Positions 29,037-39,441 of a stretch of DNA of 64,000 nt are shown here, one piece after another. The stretch covers positions 1,674,001-1,738,000 of the forward strand of contig NC_016627.1 in the NCBI RefSeq assembly GCF_000237085.1, in the 5' to 3' direction. The notes under the pieces were generated by a model that was given only the letters and a program-made list of their open reading frames with translations, searched no databases and had not been told where the DNA came from. The first letter of the stretch is position 1. Each line of letters opens with the position of its first letter. Both the position numbers and the translations under genes were made by a program. Origin of the DNA: Acetivibrio clariflavus DSM 19732. Lineage in GTDB: Bacteria; Bacillota; Clostridia; Acetivibrionales; Acetivibrionaceae.

Positions 29037-31130
29037 ATGAAACATAAACTTATGGGAAAATTTTCGATTTTAATGAGTCTTACACTTTTGTTATCACTGT
29101 TGCCGTTAAATGTGCAGGCAAAAACCGTTACCTCTAATGAGACCGGTACTCATGGGGGCTATAACTATGAATACTGGAAAGACAGCGGCAACGGAACAAT
29201 GGTTCTCAAGGATGGCGGAGCTTTCAGCTGCGAATGGAATAATATTAACAATATTTTATTCCGCAAGGGTCTTAAATTTGATGAGACAAAGACCCACCAG
29301 CAAATTGGCTATATGACACTGACTTATTCGTGTGATTATCAACCTAACGGTAATTCATATCTGGCTGTCTATGGATGGACAAGTGACCCTCTTGTAGAAT
29401 ATTACGTTATCGAGAGCTGGGGAACCTGGAAGCCGCCAGGAAATGTGCAATCAAAAGGTACTATTACCGTTGACGGTGGAGTATACGACATATTTGAAAC
29501 AACCAGATACAATCAGCCTTCCATAAAAGGTAATGCAACATTCCAGCAATATTGGAGTGTTCGCCAGCAGAAACGTACAAGCGGAACAGTATCTGTTACT
29601 GAACACTTTAAAGCTTGGGAAGCTAAAGGAATGAAGATGGGAAAATTCTATGAAATTTCCCTTGTTGTAGAAGGATATCAAAGCAGCGGTAAAGCCGATG
29701 TAACCATGATGTCAATTAATATTGGCGGAAATTCAGCAAATCCTACCGGTACCACTGTTGTGCCAACTCCTGCATCGGGTTCCGGGAAAAGTGCTTTTTC
29801 AACTATAGAAGCCGAAGACTTTGACAATGCTTACGGTTCAAGCATAAGATCCATTGGTATGGGTGTAGGTTACATAGAAAACGGTAACTACCTGGTATAT
29901 AACAATATCAATTTTGGTGACGGAGCAAGTGCTTTTAGTGCCAAAGTTGCTAACGGTAATACTACTGCAACAACTATTCAATTAAGATTAGGCAGCCCGA
30001 GCGGTACTCTGATAGGTTCTTTAAGTGTGCCCTCAACCGGTGGCTGGAACAATTATGAAGAATTATCCACTACCGTAAGCGGAGCATCCGGAACAAAAGA
30101 CCTGTACCTCTGCTTTAACGGACCTGTAAATATTGATTGTTTCTCCTTTGCGAAAGGAAATTCCAATACAAATCCTATAAATCCGGGCTACATATTGCTT
30201 GGTGACGTTGACCAGAACGGTACTATAAATTCTTTGGATTATGCCAAATACAAAATGTATTTGCTTGGAATGATAAGTTCTCTTCCTGAGGAAGGGGATA
30301 TAAACAGAGACGGCGACATGAACTCAATTGACTATGCAATGCTGAAACAGCATCTTTTGGGTATAATTAATTTGGAAGAGCTTTCAGGACCTAAAACAAC
30401 ACCTACACCGGTTGTGATTGTTACACCGACTCCTACAAAAACGCCATCTGAAGGTACATTCCACTGCTTCTTGCTGCTTGGTCAGTCGAATATGGCAGGA
30501 TGGGCCAGGGCTCAAGATTCTGACAAGATACCTAATCCGCGCATACTTGCACTGGGCTATGACAATAATCAGTGGGGTGTAGCTGTACCGCCGTTGCATG
30601 AAGCATTTCAAGGCGCTATAGGTCCTGGTGACTGGTTTGCTAAAACAATAATTGAAAGACTTCCTGAAAATGATACTATAGGATTGATACCGTGTGCTAT
30701 AAGCGGTGAAAAGATCGAAACCTTCATGAAAAATGGAGGATCAAAATATAATTGGATTGTCAGCCGTGCAAGAATGGCACAGCAAAGAGGAGGAGTTATT
30801 GAAGGTATCCTCTTCCACCAGGGTGAGTCCAACAACGGTCAGCAAGATTGGCCTAATAAAGTAAGTACACTGATTTCAGACCTCAAAAAAGACTTAGGGC
30901 TTGGAGATATTCCTGTTCTGGTGGGAGAATTGCTCTATACCGGTAGCTGTGCAGGGCATAATACTTTGGTAAACAGACTGCCGTCAATGATTCCGAATTG
31001 TTATGTTATTTCTGCACAAGGTTTATCCGGTGACCCGGCAGATTTCTGGGGACTCCATTTCAATCATGATTCTACTGTTGAATTCGGTAAGAGATATGCG
31101 AAAAAAATGATTGAAGTACTTGGATGGTAA
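29037..31130 (+). CDS. Cellulosomal xylanase: GH11 - CBM6 - dockerin I - CE6 acetyl xylan esterase
   Basis: 697 residues from ATG 29037 (AGGGGG 10 bases upstream; ATG 29028 is too close to it). Signal peptide to about residue 29. GH11 (about 30-237) has the nucleophile motif [11 protein letters not shown] and acid/base motif [14 protein letters not shown]6 spans about 255-375, opening [10 protein letters not shown]. The dockerin (about 387-443) has two Ca loops, [12 protein letters not shown] and [12 protein letters not shown]. After a PT linker, a CE6/SASA esterase (about 465-697) has [24 protein letters not shown] and a C-terminal His in LHFNHDST. It would hydrolyse xylan and remove acetyl groups while docked on a scaffoldin. 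Confidence 0.93.
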   Translation: MKHKLMGKFSILMSLTLLLSLLPLNVQAKTVTSNETGTHGGYNYEYWKDSGNGTMVLKDGGAFSCEWNNINNILFRKGLKFDETKTHQQIGYMTLTYSCDYQPNGNSYLAVYGWTSDPLVEYYVIESWGTWKPPGNVQSKGTITVDGGVYDIFETTRYNQPSIKGNATFQQYWSVRQQKRTSGTVSVTEHFKAWEAKGMKMGKFYEISLVVEGYQSSGKADVTMMSINIGGNSANPTGTTVVPTPASGSGKSAFSTIEAEDFDNAYGSSIRSIGMGVGYIENGNYLVYNNINFGDGASAFSAKVANGNTTATTIQLRLGSPSGTLIGSLSVPSTGGWNNYEELSTTVSGASGTKDLYLCFNGPVNIDCFSFAKGNSNTNPINPGYILLGDVDQNGTINSLDYAKYKMYLLGMISSLPEEGDINRDGDMNSIDYAMLKQHLLGIINLEELSGPKTTPTPVVIVTPTPTKTPSEGTFHCFLLLGQSNMAGWARAQDSDKIPNPRILALGYDNNQWGVAVPPLHEAFQGAIGPGDWFAKTIIERLPENDTIGLIPCAISGEKIETFMKNGGSKYNWIVSRARMAQQRGGVIEGILFHQGESNNGQQDWPNKVSTLISDLKKDLGLGDIPVLVGELLYTGSCAGHNTLVNRLPSMIPNCYVISAQGLSGDPADFWGLHFNHDSTVEFGKRYAKKMIEVLGW

Positions 31131-31146
31131 GCTTGTCTTAGGTTTG

Positions 31147-31182
31147 GGCTGTTACACAAAAATAGGTGTAACAGCCTTTTTC
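31147..31182 (+). terminator. Rho-independent terminator after the xylanase gene
   Basis: GGCTGTTACAC (31147-31157) pairs with GTGTAACAGCC (31166-31176), with an 8-base loop and TTTTTTC after it. Confidence 0.85.
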
Positions 31183-31573
31183 GATACATATTTTTAGAAA
31201 AGCATTCATTTTAAAACTTAATATTTGTTTTATGGCGTTGTGTATTGATATTTAGAAAGGGTAATATTAATTGAAAACTGTTTTTCAGTCAATGCAATGA
31301 TCAAACGGAAGTTAACAGTAGAATAAATATTGTTATGCAAGATTTCATATTGACTCTTGCATAGATAAATGTTACCATAAAAGAGACTAAAGCATTAAAA
31401 ATAAGAATTTTCTAATAGGTAAATTTAAAAAGCTGTTTGATTTTTATGGGGCAAAAACTATTAAATCGAATTTTTTTGCAATAACAGTTGCAAAGATTTT
31501 TTTAAAAACCTGAATCAAATTTTTGATGGGTGGTATATAAGATTTATATATTTTTGAATTGGAAGGTGAAATA
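31183..31573 (+). other. Long upstream region of lysA
   Basis: 391 AT-rich bases without a gene. A 9-bp perfect hairpin, TATGCAAGA with TCTTGCATA (31334-31342 and 31355-31363), stands out but has no T run. No lysine riboswitch core or T-box motif was found. Confidence 0.5.
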
Positions 31574-32887
31574 ATGTTTGTATCAAAAGCACTAAGTATT
31601 AACGGTAAAAATCATCTTGAGATTGGCGGATGCGATTGTGTCGAACTTGTAAATAATTTCGGCACTCCTTTATATGTTTTGGATGAAAACCTTATCAGGG
31701 AAAACTGCAGATTATATAAAAATGCTATGGACAAGTACTATGATGGGAACGGTATAGTTCTTTATGCCAGCAAAGCTCTTTCTACAATGGCAATATGTAA
31801 AATAGTTGATCAGGAAGGACTTGGCTTAGACGTTGTTTCGGGAGGAGAGCTATATACGGCACTGAAAGCCGGTGTCCCGATGGACAAAATTTATTTCCAC
31901 GGAAATAATAAGACCTATGAAGAACTGGAATTTGCCATTTCAAAGGATATTAGACGAATTGTTGTTGACAATAGGGAAGAGCTGGGAAGAATTAATGAAA
32001 TAGCTGGAAAACAGGGGAAAGTTGTTAATATTTCCTTCAGAATAAAGCCTGGAATTGATGCCCATACCCATGATTTTGTCCAGACAGGGCAAATTGATTC
32101 AAAATTTGGTGTGGCTTTGGAGAATGGAGAAGCCTATGAAATAATTTCTGAAGCCTCAAAAATGAGCAATGTTAAGGTTGTGGGAGTACATTGCCATATA
32201 GGTTCCCAGATATTTGATCTTGAGCCCTTTAAACTTGCAGCAAAAGTAATGCTGGAGTTTATAGCGAAGGTAAAAAACGAGATAAATATAGAAATTGAAG
32301 AGTTAAATCTGGGTGGTGGATTTGGTATTAAGTATACTATGGATGACGACCCGATAGAATATGACCATTATATTGAATCGGTATCAAACGTTGTAAAAAG
32401 TATATGTAAGGAAAAAGGCCTAAAACTTCCTTTTATTGTTATGGAACCGGGAAGATCAATAGTAGCACCTGCCGGAATTACTCTATACAAGGTTGGAGCA
32501 GTAAAAAATATAAAGAATGTCAGAACCTATGTTTCTGTTGATGGTGGTATGACCGATAACCCCAGATATGCGCTTTATCAGTCGAAATATGAAGCTGTCA
32601 TTGCAAACAGAGCAGATGCACCAAGGGTACAGACTGTGACCATTGCAGGGAAATGCTGCGAGTCGGGAGACCTTTTGGCAAAGGATATCAAAATGCCTGA
32701 GATACAAGCGGGTGACATATTGGCAATGCTTGCAACCGGTGCATACAACTACTCAATGTCCAGCAACTACAACCGTATTCCGAGACCTCCCGTTGTGCTT
32801 GTGAAAGACGGCAAGGCGAGGGTAATAGTAAAAAGAGAAGATTATGACGATATTATAAGAAATGATGTTATCCCCGAGGACCTATAG
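31574..32887 (+). CDS. lysA: Diaminopimelate decarboxylase
   Basis: 437 residues. The PLP-binding lysine is in VLYASKALS; other class III decarboxylase motifs are HCHIGSQIFD, LNLGGGFGIKY, VMEPGRSIVAPAG and GKCCESGDLLA with a C-terminal GAYNYSMSSNYNR. It converts meso-diaminopimelate to lysine. ATG 31574 has AAGGTG 5 bases upstream; a TTG at 31559 is in frame but before that site. It is a single-gene unit with a strong terminator after it. Confidence 0.94.
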   Translation: MFVSKALSINGKNHLEIGGCDCVELVNNFGTPLYVLDENLIRENCRLYKNAMDKYYDGNGIVLYASKALSTMAICKIVDQEGLGLDVVSGGELYTALKAGVPMDKIYFHGNNKTYEELEFAISKDIRRIVVDNREELGRINEIAGKQGKVVNISFRIKPGIDAHTHDFVQTGQIDSKFGVALENGEAYEIISEASKMSNVKVVGVHCHIGSQIFDLEPFKLAAKVMLEFIAKVKNEINIEIEELNLGGGFGIKYTMDDDPIEYDHYIESVSNVVKSICKEKGLKLPFIVMEPGRSIVAPAGITLYKVGAVKNIKNVRTYVSVDGGMTDNPRYALYQSKYEAVIANRADAPRVQTVTIAGKCCESGDLLAKDIKMPEIQAGDILAMLATGAYNYSMSSNYNRIPRPPVVLVKDGKARVIVKREDYDDIIRNDVIPEDL

Positions 32888-32992
32888 ATTTTTGTATAAA
32901 CAGAGTAAAATGAGGTAGTAATAAATAAAACAGAATAAATATTTGAGAGCAAAATATAAAAAAGATATACTTCCCATAAAAAAAGAGGGGGG

Positions 32993-33030
32993 AGAGCACT
33001 TAAATTTTTTAAAATTTAAGTGCTCTTTTT
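32993..33030 (+). terminator. Rho-independent terminator after lysA
   Basis: A 16-bp stem (AGAGCACTTAAATTTT, 32993-33008, with its complement from 33011) has a 2-base gap and is followed by TTTTT; a long AT-rich stem with a GC foot. Confidence 0.8.
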
Positions 33031-33086
33031 GTCATACATCTAAAATAATTGATGTATTATAAAATAAAACCATTTAGGGGGAAAAA

Positions 33087-34916
33087 ATGAAGCTTAAAAA
33101 ATTACTTGCTTTGTTAACAGTGTATGCAATTGTAATAATATCTGTTCCATTTTTCTTTAATGATATGTGGTTAAAAGATTTTCCTGAGCTCAAGACCTAT
33201 GAAGGGGAACTTAAATTTTCAGGGGAAAGGGCGTATAAGGATATTGAATATATGGGGCTCAATTTTCCTCAAAGGGAAATTGGAACTGAAAATGCCGAAA
33301 GTTCAGCTAACTGGATACTTCATGAGTTCAAGCAGCTCGGACTTGAGGCGTACAAAGAGGAATTTGTCTGCAGGTCATCGGAAAAACTTTTAAGAGCGTT
33401 AATAGGAAAAAACAACTATGATAAAAAAGATTACAAGAAACTGCCTCTAAACGAGTTTTTTACCGAGTTAAAAGGCATAAATGTTATTGGTATAAGTAAA
33501 GGAAAAAGTAAGGATACAATTATCATAGGAGCCCACAGAGATACCCTGGGTACTTTGGAAGGAGCTCAGGATAATGCTTCCGGTACTGCTTCAATGCTGG
33601 AACTTGCAAGAGTATTGACAAAAGAAGATCATTACTATACTTATATGTTTATATCCTTTGATGGGGAAGAAATAGGGCTTAAAGGTTCAGAAGCTTTTGC
33701 ACGCAAGCACTCACTGAAAAATGTAAAATTGGCAATGATTCTTGACTGTGTGGGTTATAAAAATGCCGATACGGTAGGACTTTATCAATTTGCAAGTGCC
33801 AAAGGGGCTTCTCCGCTTTGGACTACGGTTTTAGCAAATAATGTAATCAAAGACAGAAACGGAAAACCCTACTACATTGACGAGGAAGGCGGTTTAAGAG
33901 GGATTAGTATCGGAGTCTTTCCTCCTTTGATGAAAAAAATGATGTCATTGAAAGTGAGCGGATGGGTTAATACCGATTCGGGACCTTTTGTTGACAGAAA
34001 CATACCTTCAGTCGGCTTTATTGCAGCAAATTCAATAAAAAAAATAGATCCTGAAAATGTTTATCATACTCCCGGCGATACAATATCAATGGTAAGAAAG
34101 GATACCTTGGAGTTTATAGGGAAACTTAGCGAAAAGTATATAAAAAGTGTTGAACTCAATGACTTTTCATGGGAACTTGAAAGCAGCTGGTATTTGGTAA
34201 AAGGGAATAAATATCTGGACTTTAGAATTATATTGGGATTCGGATTGCTAGTACTAATTGGCGTGGCAATGATATGGTTTGTTTCTTCTTTTGAAACTTT
34301 GAAAAAACGTAATGAAATTTTGGCTTTTGTAAGAAAAGAGCTGGTGTGGATTATACCCATTGTCCTGTTGTCCGTGTTTTTCGGATTTATGTGGCAAATA
34401 GTGAAGTTTGATTTTGCTGCTGACATAAATATAACTTTCCTGATAAAATTATGGTTGGGGGTAAGTTTTCTGGTTCTTTTAGCCATTATAACAATTAGGT
34501 TTATTATACTAAAGGATAAAAGGGAAAGTTATCACCAAATAACGGAATTTCAAAGGACATTGCTAAACAGTCTGTATTTTCTTATATTTTTAGCTGCTAC
34601 TATATATTTTAACGTTTTTATTGCTATAATACTTGTAGGTATACCTGTATTTGTGATGGGCAGAGTGGGTTATTGCAATATGGCAGCGAGAATTGGTTGG
34701 GGAATTGCTTTACTGATTTGGTCTGTAATTGAAACTATTTTGCTATTCAGCTGTGTTTCAGCTTACATATATGACTTTTTGGCAATAGAAGTATCGGTTT
34801 TAATGTTTATATATAGCCTCTTAATGAATTTTACCTTTGTGTATGTAATAAGTACGCCCTTTATGCCCAAAAAGGCAAAGAATTTTAAGATGTATAAAGA
34901 ATTAAACACAATTTAG
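33087..34916 (+). CDS. Membrane M28-family zinc aminopeptidase-like protein
   Basis: 609 residues. A hydrophobic N-terminal anchor is followed by the M28 domain with co-catalytic zinc ligands: His in IIGAHRDTLGT, Asp in QDNASGTASM, Glu-Glu in FDGEEIGLKG, Asp in LDCVGYK and His in YHTPGDTIS. About seven membrane helices follow from residue 380. The catalytic domain therefore faces outside the cell. The substrate is unknown; family members are aminopeptidases or glutaminyl-cyclase-like. A DHH-fusion gene follows after 21 bases. Confidence 0.87.
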   Translation: MKLKKLLALLTVYAIVIISVPFFFNDMWLKDFPELKTYEGELKFSGERAYKDIEYMGLNFPQREIGTENAESSANWILHEFKQLGLEAYKEEFVCRSSEKLLRALIGKNNYDKKDYKKLPLNEFFTELKGINVIGISKGKSKDTIIIGAHRDTLGTLEGAQDNASGTASMLELARVLTKEDHYYTYMFISFDGEEIGLKGSEAFARKHSLKNVKLAMILDCVGYKNADTVGLYQFASAKGASPLWTTVLANNVIKDRNGKPYYIDEEGGLRGISIGVFPPLMKKMMSLKVSGWVNTDSGPFVDRNIPSVGFIAANSIKKIDPENVYHTPGDTISMVRKDTLEFIGKLSEKYIKSVELNDFSWELESSWYLVKGNKYLDFRIILGFGLLVLIGVAMIWFVSSFETLKKRNEILAFVRKELVWIIPIVLLSVFFGFMWQIVKFDFAADINITFLIKLWLGVSFLVLLAIITIRFIILKDKRESYHQITEFQRTLLNSLYFLIFLAATIYFNVFIAIILVGIPVFVMGRVGYCNMAARIGWGIALLIWSVIETILLFSCVSAYIYDFLAIEVSVLMFIYSLLMNFTFVYVISTPFMPKKAKNFKMYKELNTI

Positions 34917-34937
34917 TTTACGCTTGGAGTGAATTTA

Positions 34938-37568
34938 ATGGAAATTATTATAGGACATAACAATATTGATTTTGACTGTGCAGCATCTATGCTGGCGGCA
35001 AAAAAAATCTATCCCGATGCAAGGCTAGTGCTTCCTGAGAATGTGGGAAGGGATATTCGGGAGTTTATAAACATGTATGAAGACGTGTTCAACTTTATTG
35101 AAGAGAACGAAGTCTGCGGGGAAGACTTGACAAGGATAATAATTGTTGATACCCACTCTTCCTCCAGGATAGGCAAGTTTAAAGACTACGTCCAAAAGCC
35201 GGAAATTGAAGTTATTATATATGATCACCATCTTGTATGCGATAATGAAATTATCTCGCCTATTATGAGACTTGAGGAAGTTGGTGCTAATACCACAATA
35301 ATGGTGGAGGAACTGAAAAGGAGAGGTATTGATATTTCTCCTGTAGAAGCTACAATCCTGGCACTGGGAATATATGTTGATACCAATTCATTGATTTTCT
35401 CCGGTACTACAGCAAGGGATGCCTATGCCCTTGCTTATCTTCTTGAAAAAGAAGCAAACCTTTCGGTTATTGAGGGCTTGACACTAAATCGTTTGACTAT
35501 CGGACAACAGGAACTGTCACAGCTGATGAATAAAAATATCTTTGTTGAATCTATATCGGGATATGAAGTGGGTTTTGCATTGGTGAAGGTGGACAAGTAT
35601 GTGGATGATGCTGCGTATCTTACCCGAAAGATATTGGAGGAAAGGGATCTGGACGCGCTGTTTTCAATACTGAGAATGGGTAAAAAGACATATATAATAG
35701 GAAGAAGCATGACTGAGGATATTGACTTGAGTGTAATTATGAAATTAATTGGAGGTGGAGGGCACAAAGGTGCCGCATCTGCCAAATCCGATGAAACTGA
35801 CCTTGATAAATTATACAATCAAATAAAATCATTGCTTAAGGAAAACATAAGACCTGCCTTGAAGGTCAAAGATATAATGAGTTCACCGGTCAAAACTGTT
35901 TCAGAGGATACCACTATAGATGAAGTTTATGATATTATGTTAAAGTTTGGACACTCGGGAATGCCGGTTATAACCGGTAATAAAATAACAGGAATTATTT
36001 CCAGAAGAGATGTCGACAAGGCAAAAGCCCATGGGTACGGAAATGCTCCGGTTAAAGCCTATATGTCCAAAAAGGTCATAACCGTTGACTTGGAGGAATC
36101 GGTTAAAGAAGTCCGGGAACTGTTTGCAGAGCACGGAATTGGAAGACTTCCGGTTTTAAAAGACAACGAGATGGTGGGAATAGTAACCAGGACTGATATA
36201 ATTAGAGCTTTATACGGAGGAAAGTATAAGCGTAAAAATAAAACGGAAGGCAGCAGGAGTGAAATTGGAAAGGAATATACCAGCGAAAACCTTTCTTACA
36301 AACTTAATGAACTGCCCCAAAAGGTATTAAATGTTCTTAAATCGGCGGGAAAAATGGCAGATGATGAAGGTTACAGTGCCTATGTTGTCGGGGGATTTGT
36401 AAGGGATTTGATACTGGGAGTTGAAAATCTTGATATAGATATTGTTATTGAGGGGGATGCGGTTGCTTTTGCCCAAAAGTTTGCCTCTCAAATCAATGCG
36501 AAAATTACTGTACATGAAAAGTTTCAAACTGCTTATGTTTATATTGACGAGGATTTGCAAATTGATTTTGTAACTGCTCGTAAGGAATATTACGAATTCC
36601 CGGGGTCTCTTCCCATTATAGAAACCGGAACTATAAAGGATGACCTTTTCAGAAGGGACTTTACCATTAATTGCATAGCCATGAAACTAAACGGCGATGA
36701 GTTCGGAAAAGTTGTTGACTTTTATGGCGGCAGACGAGATCTCTATGATGGGGTAATAAGAATTCTGTACAATTTAAGTTTTATTGAAGACCCCACAAGA
36801 ATAATCAGAGCAGTGAGATTTGAACAGCGATATGGTTTTTTGATGGATGAGAAAACTGAAGAATTTGCAATAAAGGCTGTAAAGTCCGATGTTTTGGATA
36901 AGTTGAGCATAGAAAGGATTAATACCGAATTCTTTTACATGCTTAAGGAAAAGAATGCGGCTAAAATGCTTCAAAGACTTAAGGAATTGGGACTGCTGAA
37001 GAAGGCTTATCCGGAAATGGAATTGTCCGACCAATTAATAAATCTTATGGAAAAATCCGATAATCAATGGGAGGATTTTTATATCGGCTTGATAAATAAG
37101 AAAAATATTGATAAAATCCTTATATATCTTTTGGTGCTGCATTCAAATATGAGTGTGGACAAGGTTCATGCCTCAGCGGACAGAATGAGGCTAAAAAAGG
37201 AATATAAGGATGAAATATTAAGGTTTATAGAAGTAAAGGATTTGAATCTGCCGGCATTAGTAGCAGAAGGCAATCTTTCAAATTATGATGTTTACAGTAT
37301 GTTTACCGGGCTGTCACTGGAAAGTTTGTATGTGATAAGTATTATGTTTGATGACAGGGTAAGAGATGCAGTTCTTGTATATATCAATAATTTGAGTCAG
37401 ATAAAGACTGAAATAACAGGAAAGGATATAATGGAATTGGGTATAGCTCCCGGTCCTGAAATAAAAAGAATTCTCCAGGCGGTGCTTAAGGAGAAAATCA
37501 ACGGTAAAATATTTACCTATGATGATGAAATAAATTTTGTAAAAAATCTTTTAGAACAGGAGAACTGA
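34938..37568 (+). CDS. DHH phosphoesterase - CBS - tRNA nucleotidyltransferase fusion
   Basis: 876 residues from ATG 34938 (TTGGAG 8 bases upstream). Residues about 1-310 form a DHH/DHHA1 phosphoesterase, with GHNNIDFDCAASM, VDTHSSSRIG, DHH and GGGGHKGAAS. Two CBS domains follow (about 313-430; MSSPVKTVSEDTTIDEV). The head of a class II poly(A)/tRNA nucleotidyltransferase starts near 470 with VVGGFVRDLILG and the catalytic LDIDIVIEGD. Such fusions in clostridia are the A-adding or CCA-adding enzyme for tRNA 3' ends; the CBS pair suggests adenine-nucleotide sensing. The next gene follows after 3 bases. Confidence 0.88.
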   Translation: MEIIIGHNNIDFDCAASMLAAKKIYPDARLVLPENVGRDIREFINMYEDVFNFIEENEVCGEDLTRIIIVDTHSSSRIGKFKDYVQKPEIEVIIYDHHLVCDNEIISPIMRLEEVGANTTIMVEELKRRGIDISPVEATILALGIYVDTNSLIFSGTTARDAYALAYLLEKEANLSVIEGLTLNRLTIGQQELSQLMNKNIFVESISGYEVGFALVKVDKYVDDAAYLTRKILEERDLDALFSILRMGKKTYIIGRSMTEDIDLSVIMKLIGGGGHKGAASAKSDETDLDKLYNQIKSLLKENIRPALKVKDIMSSPVKTVSEDTTIDEVYDIMLKFGHSGMPVITGNKITGIISRRDVDKAKAHGYGNAPVKAYMSKKVITVDLEESVKEVRELFAEHGIGRLPVLKDNEMVGIVTRTDIIRALYGGKYKRKNKTEGSRSEIGKEYTSENLSYKLNELPQKVLNVLKSAGKMADDEGYSAYVVGGFVRDLILGVENLDIDIVIEGDAVAFAQKFASQINAKITVHEKFQTAYVYIDEDLQIDFVTARKEYYEFPGSLPIIETGTIKDDLFRRDFTINCIAMKLNGDEFGKVVDFYGGRRDLYDGVIRILYNLSFIEDPTRIIRAVRFEQRYGFLMDEKTEEFAIKAVKSDVLDKLSIERINTEFFYMLKEKNAAKMLQRLKELGLLKKAYPEMELSDQLINLMEKSDNQWEDFYIGLINKKNIDKILIYLLVLHSNMSVDKVHASADRMRLKKEYKDEILRFIEVKDLNLPALVAEGNLSNYDVYSMFTGLSLESLYVISIMFDDRVRDAVLVYINNLSQIKTEITGKDIMELGIAPGPEIKRILQAVLKEKINGKIFTYDDEINFVKNLLEQEN

Positions 37569-37571
37569 GAT

Positions 37572-38228
37572 ATGACTGTTTTTTTTAGCGAAGTATATAG
37601 GCTTGTGATTCTGTTTGTATTTTTTATTATATCTATTTCGATTCATGAATGTGCTCATGCTTATGCAGCATACCTTTTAGGGGATCCGACTGCTAAAAAT
37701 CAGGGGAGAATTACTCTAAACCCTTTAAAGCATCTTGATCCTCTGGGAACTTTAATGTTATTCATTATAAATTTCGGGTGGGCTAAACCTACACCGGTAA
37801 ATCCTATATATTTTAAAGACAGAAGGAAAGGGGTAATGCTGTCCAGTTTTGCCGGGCCATTGTCAAACCTTCTGTTTGCAGTGATATTGGCATTTCCCTA
37901 TGTTTATTTCCGTGAAAGTTATTATAACAATCTTAACAAGTTAAATGTCTATTTGATGGGTGTATTTGGCATTGGATTCAGTTTAAATGTAGTACTTGCT
38001 GTTTTTAATATGCTGCCTGTACCTCCTCTGGACGGCTCTAAAATTCTTTCGGGGATTATACCTCCTAAAAACTACTATAAAATGTTGGAATATGAAAGCT
38101 ATATAACAATTGCTTTTATAATTCTTATGCTTACAGGTTTGCTTGGTAAAATATTAAGCCCTATTGTTGGCATTGTTCAGACGGCAATTATTTATATAGT
38201 TTCACCTATAATTACATTTATTATATAA
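37572..38228 (+). CDS. Site-2 protease family (M50) membrane metalloprotease
   Basis: 218 residues, about six membrane helices. The zinc-binding HECAHAYAA motif lies at residues about 25-33 and the third-ligand motif NMLPVPPLDGSK near 150, which places it in the short M50B/SpoIVFB-like class. It cuts membrane proteins within the bilayer; its substrate is unknown. ATG 37572 is 3 bases after the previous stop with GGAGAACTGAG as ribosome binding site, so it is coupled to the fusion gene. Confidence 0.88.
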   Translation: MTVFFSEVYRLVILFVFFIISISIHECAHAYAAYLLGDPTAKNQGRITLNPLKHLDPLGTLMLFIINFGWAKPTPVNPIYFKDRRKGVMLSSFAGPLSNLLFAVILAFPYVYFRESYYNNLNKLNVYLMGVFGIGFSLNVVLAVFNMLPVPPLDGSKILSGIIPPKNYYKMLEYESYITIAFIILMLTGLLGKILSPIVGIVQTAIIYIVSPIITFII

Positions 38229-38260
38229 ATTGGAATCATCCAGGTCTTTTCAAAATTTAA

Positions 38261-38290
38261 TTAGACTTTATACGAAAAAAAAGATATAAT
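38261..38290 (+). promoter_or_regulatory. Predicted trpS promoter
   Basis: TTAGAC (38261-38266), an 18-base spacer and TATAAT (38285-38290), 108 bases before trpS. No T-box element lies between. Confidence 0.5.
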
Positions 38291-38398
38291 CTATAAATGT
38301 GACTGTTTTATGAGAATATTTAATTGAAAAATAAAGTGTTTAAAATTAAAGATTAAAAAATGTTGAAATGCTATTTACAGCGGGAGAGTGAATTAGTT

Positions 38399-39388
38399 GT
38401 GAAAAAAGGTACTATATTGAGTGGTATGAGGCCTACAGGAGCATTGCATTTGGGAAATTATTTCGGTGCTCTTGAAAATTGGGTAAAATTACAGGATGAC
38501 TATGAATGTTTCTTTTTTGTTGCTGACTGGCATGCCCTGACTACAGGATATGAAGATACTTTAGAAATAAAGAGTAATATAAATGAATTGGTTATTGATT
38601 GGATTAGTGCGGGTCTTGACCCTGAAAAATGTACAATATTTTTACAGTCAAAAATAAAAGAACATGCGGAACTGCATTTGCTGTTCTCTATGATTACACC
38701 GCTTTCCTGGCTTTTGAGGTGTCCAACTTATAAGGATCAATTAAACCAATTAAAGGATAAAAATATTACTACCTATGGCTTTTTAGGATATCCTAATCTT
38801 CAGGCAGCGGACATACTTATCTATAAGGCCGGATTTGTGCCGGTAGGAGAGGACCAGTTACCGCATCTGGAACTTACAAGGGAAATTGCAAGGCGATTTA
38901 ATTTCTTGTTTGGAGAAGTTTTTCCGGAACCTCAGGCAATATTGACAAAAGCTAAAGTATTGCCGGGAACAGACGGAAGAAAGATGAGCAAGAGCTACGG
39001 CAATACCATTGCACTTTCCGATGATCCTGATACCATAAGAAAAAAAGTAAGTACAATGGTTACAGATCCTGCCAGGATAAGAAAGGATGATCCTGGACAT
39101 CCTGAAGTTTGTACGGTATTTTCTTTCCACAAGGTATTTAATGAAGCCGAACTTCCTGAAATAGAAGAGTCATGTAGGGGCGGAAAGATTGGTTGTGTTC
39201 AGTGCAAGAGGAATCTTGCCGATAAAATGGTTAAGTACTTCGAACCTATACATGAAAGAAGACAAAAAATTCTTGAAAAGCCGGAAATGATTAAAGAAGT
39301 ACTTCATGAGGGAAATAAAAAGGCAGAAGAAAAAGCAAAGAAGACAATGGAAGAAGTAAGAAGCGCAATGAAGATAGATTTTATGTAA
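38399..39388 (+). CDS. trpS: Tryptophanyl-tRNA synthetase
   Basis: 329 residues from GTG 38399, the normal TrpS length. The class I motifs are HLGN in GMRPTGALHLGNYFGA and KMSKS in GRKMSKSYGN; the trimmed start is supported by GGGAGAG upstream, while the open frame reaching 38360 adds 13 residues without family sequence. The anticodon domain contains GCVQCKRNLADKM. It charges the tRNA-Trp encoded at 10695-10770. Confidence 0.94.
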   Translation: MKKGTILSGMRPTGALHLGNYFGALENWVKLQDDYECFFFVADWHALTTGYEDTLEIKSNINELVIDWISAGLDPEKCTIFLQSKIKEHAELHLLFSMITPLSWLLRCPTYKDQLNQLKDKNITTYGFLGYPNLQAADILIYKAGFVPVGEDQLPHLELTREIARRFNFLFGEVFPEPQAILTKAKVLPGTDGRKMSKSYGNTIALSDDPDTIRKKVSTMVTDPARIRKDDPGHPEVCTVFSFHKVFNEAELPEIEESCRGGKIGCVQCKRNLADKMVKYFEPIHERRQKILEKPEMIKEVLHEGNKKAEEKAKKTMEEVRSAMKIDFM

Positions 39389-39441
39389 TGGATATGTATA
39401 AATGAGTGTTCTACTATCCTTTTAAGCGGTGGTGGGAATTA

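Noticed and set aside
28999-29040. 13-codon leader frame before the xylanase gene
   Set aside because: It overlaps the xylanase start and its ribosome binding site; no regulatory codons such as repeated residues are present.
31183-31573. Lysine riboswitch upstream of lysA
   Set aside because: The conserved core motifs and multi-stem layout are absent; only one simple hairpin is visible.
38229-38398. T-box leader upstream of trpS
   Set aside because: The leader is about 110 bases from the predicted start site to the gene and lacks the T-box sequence and antiterminator.
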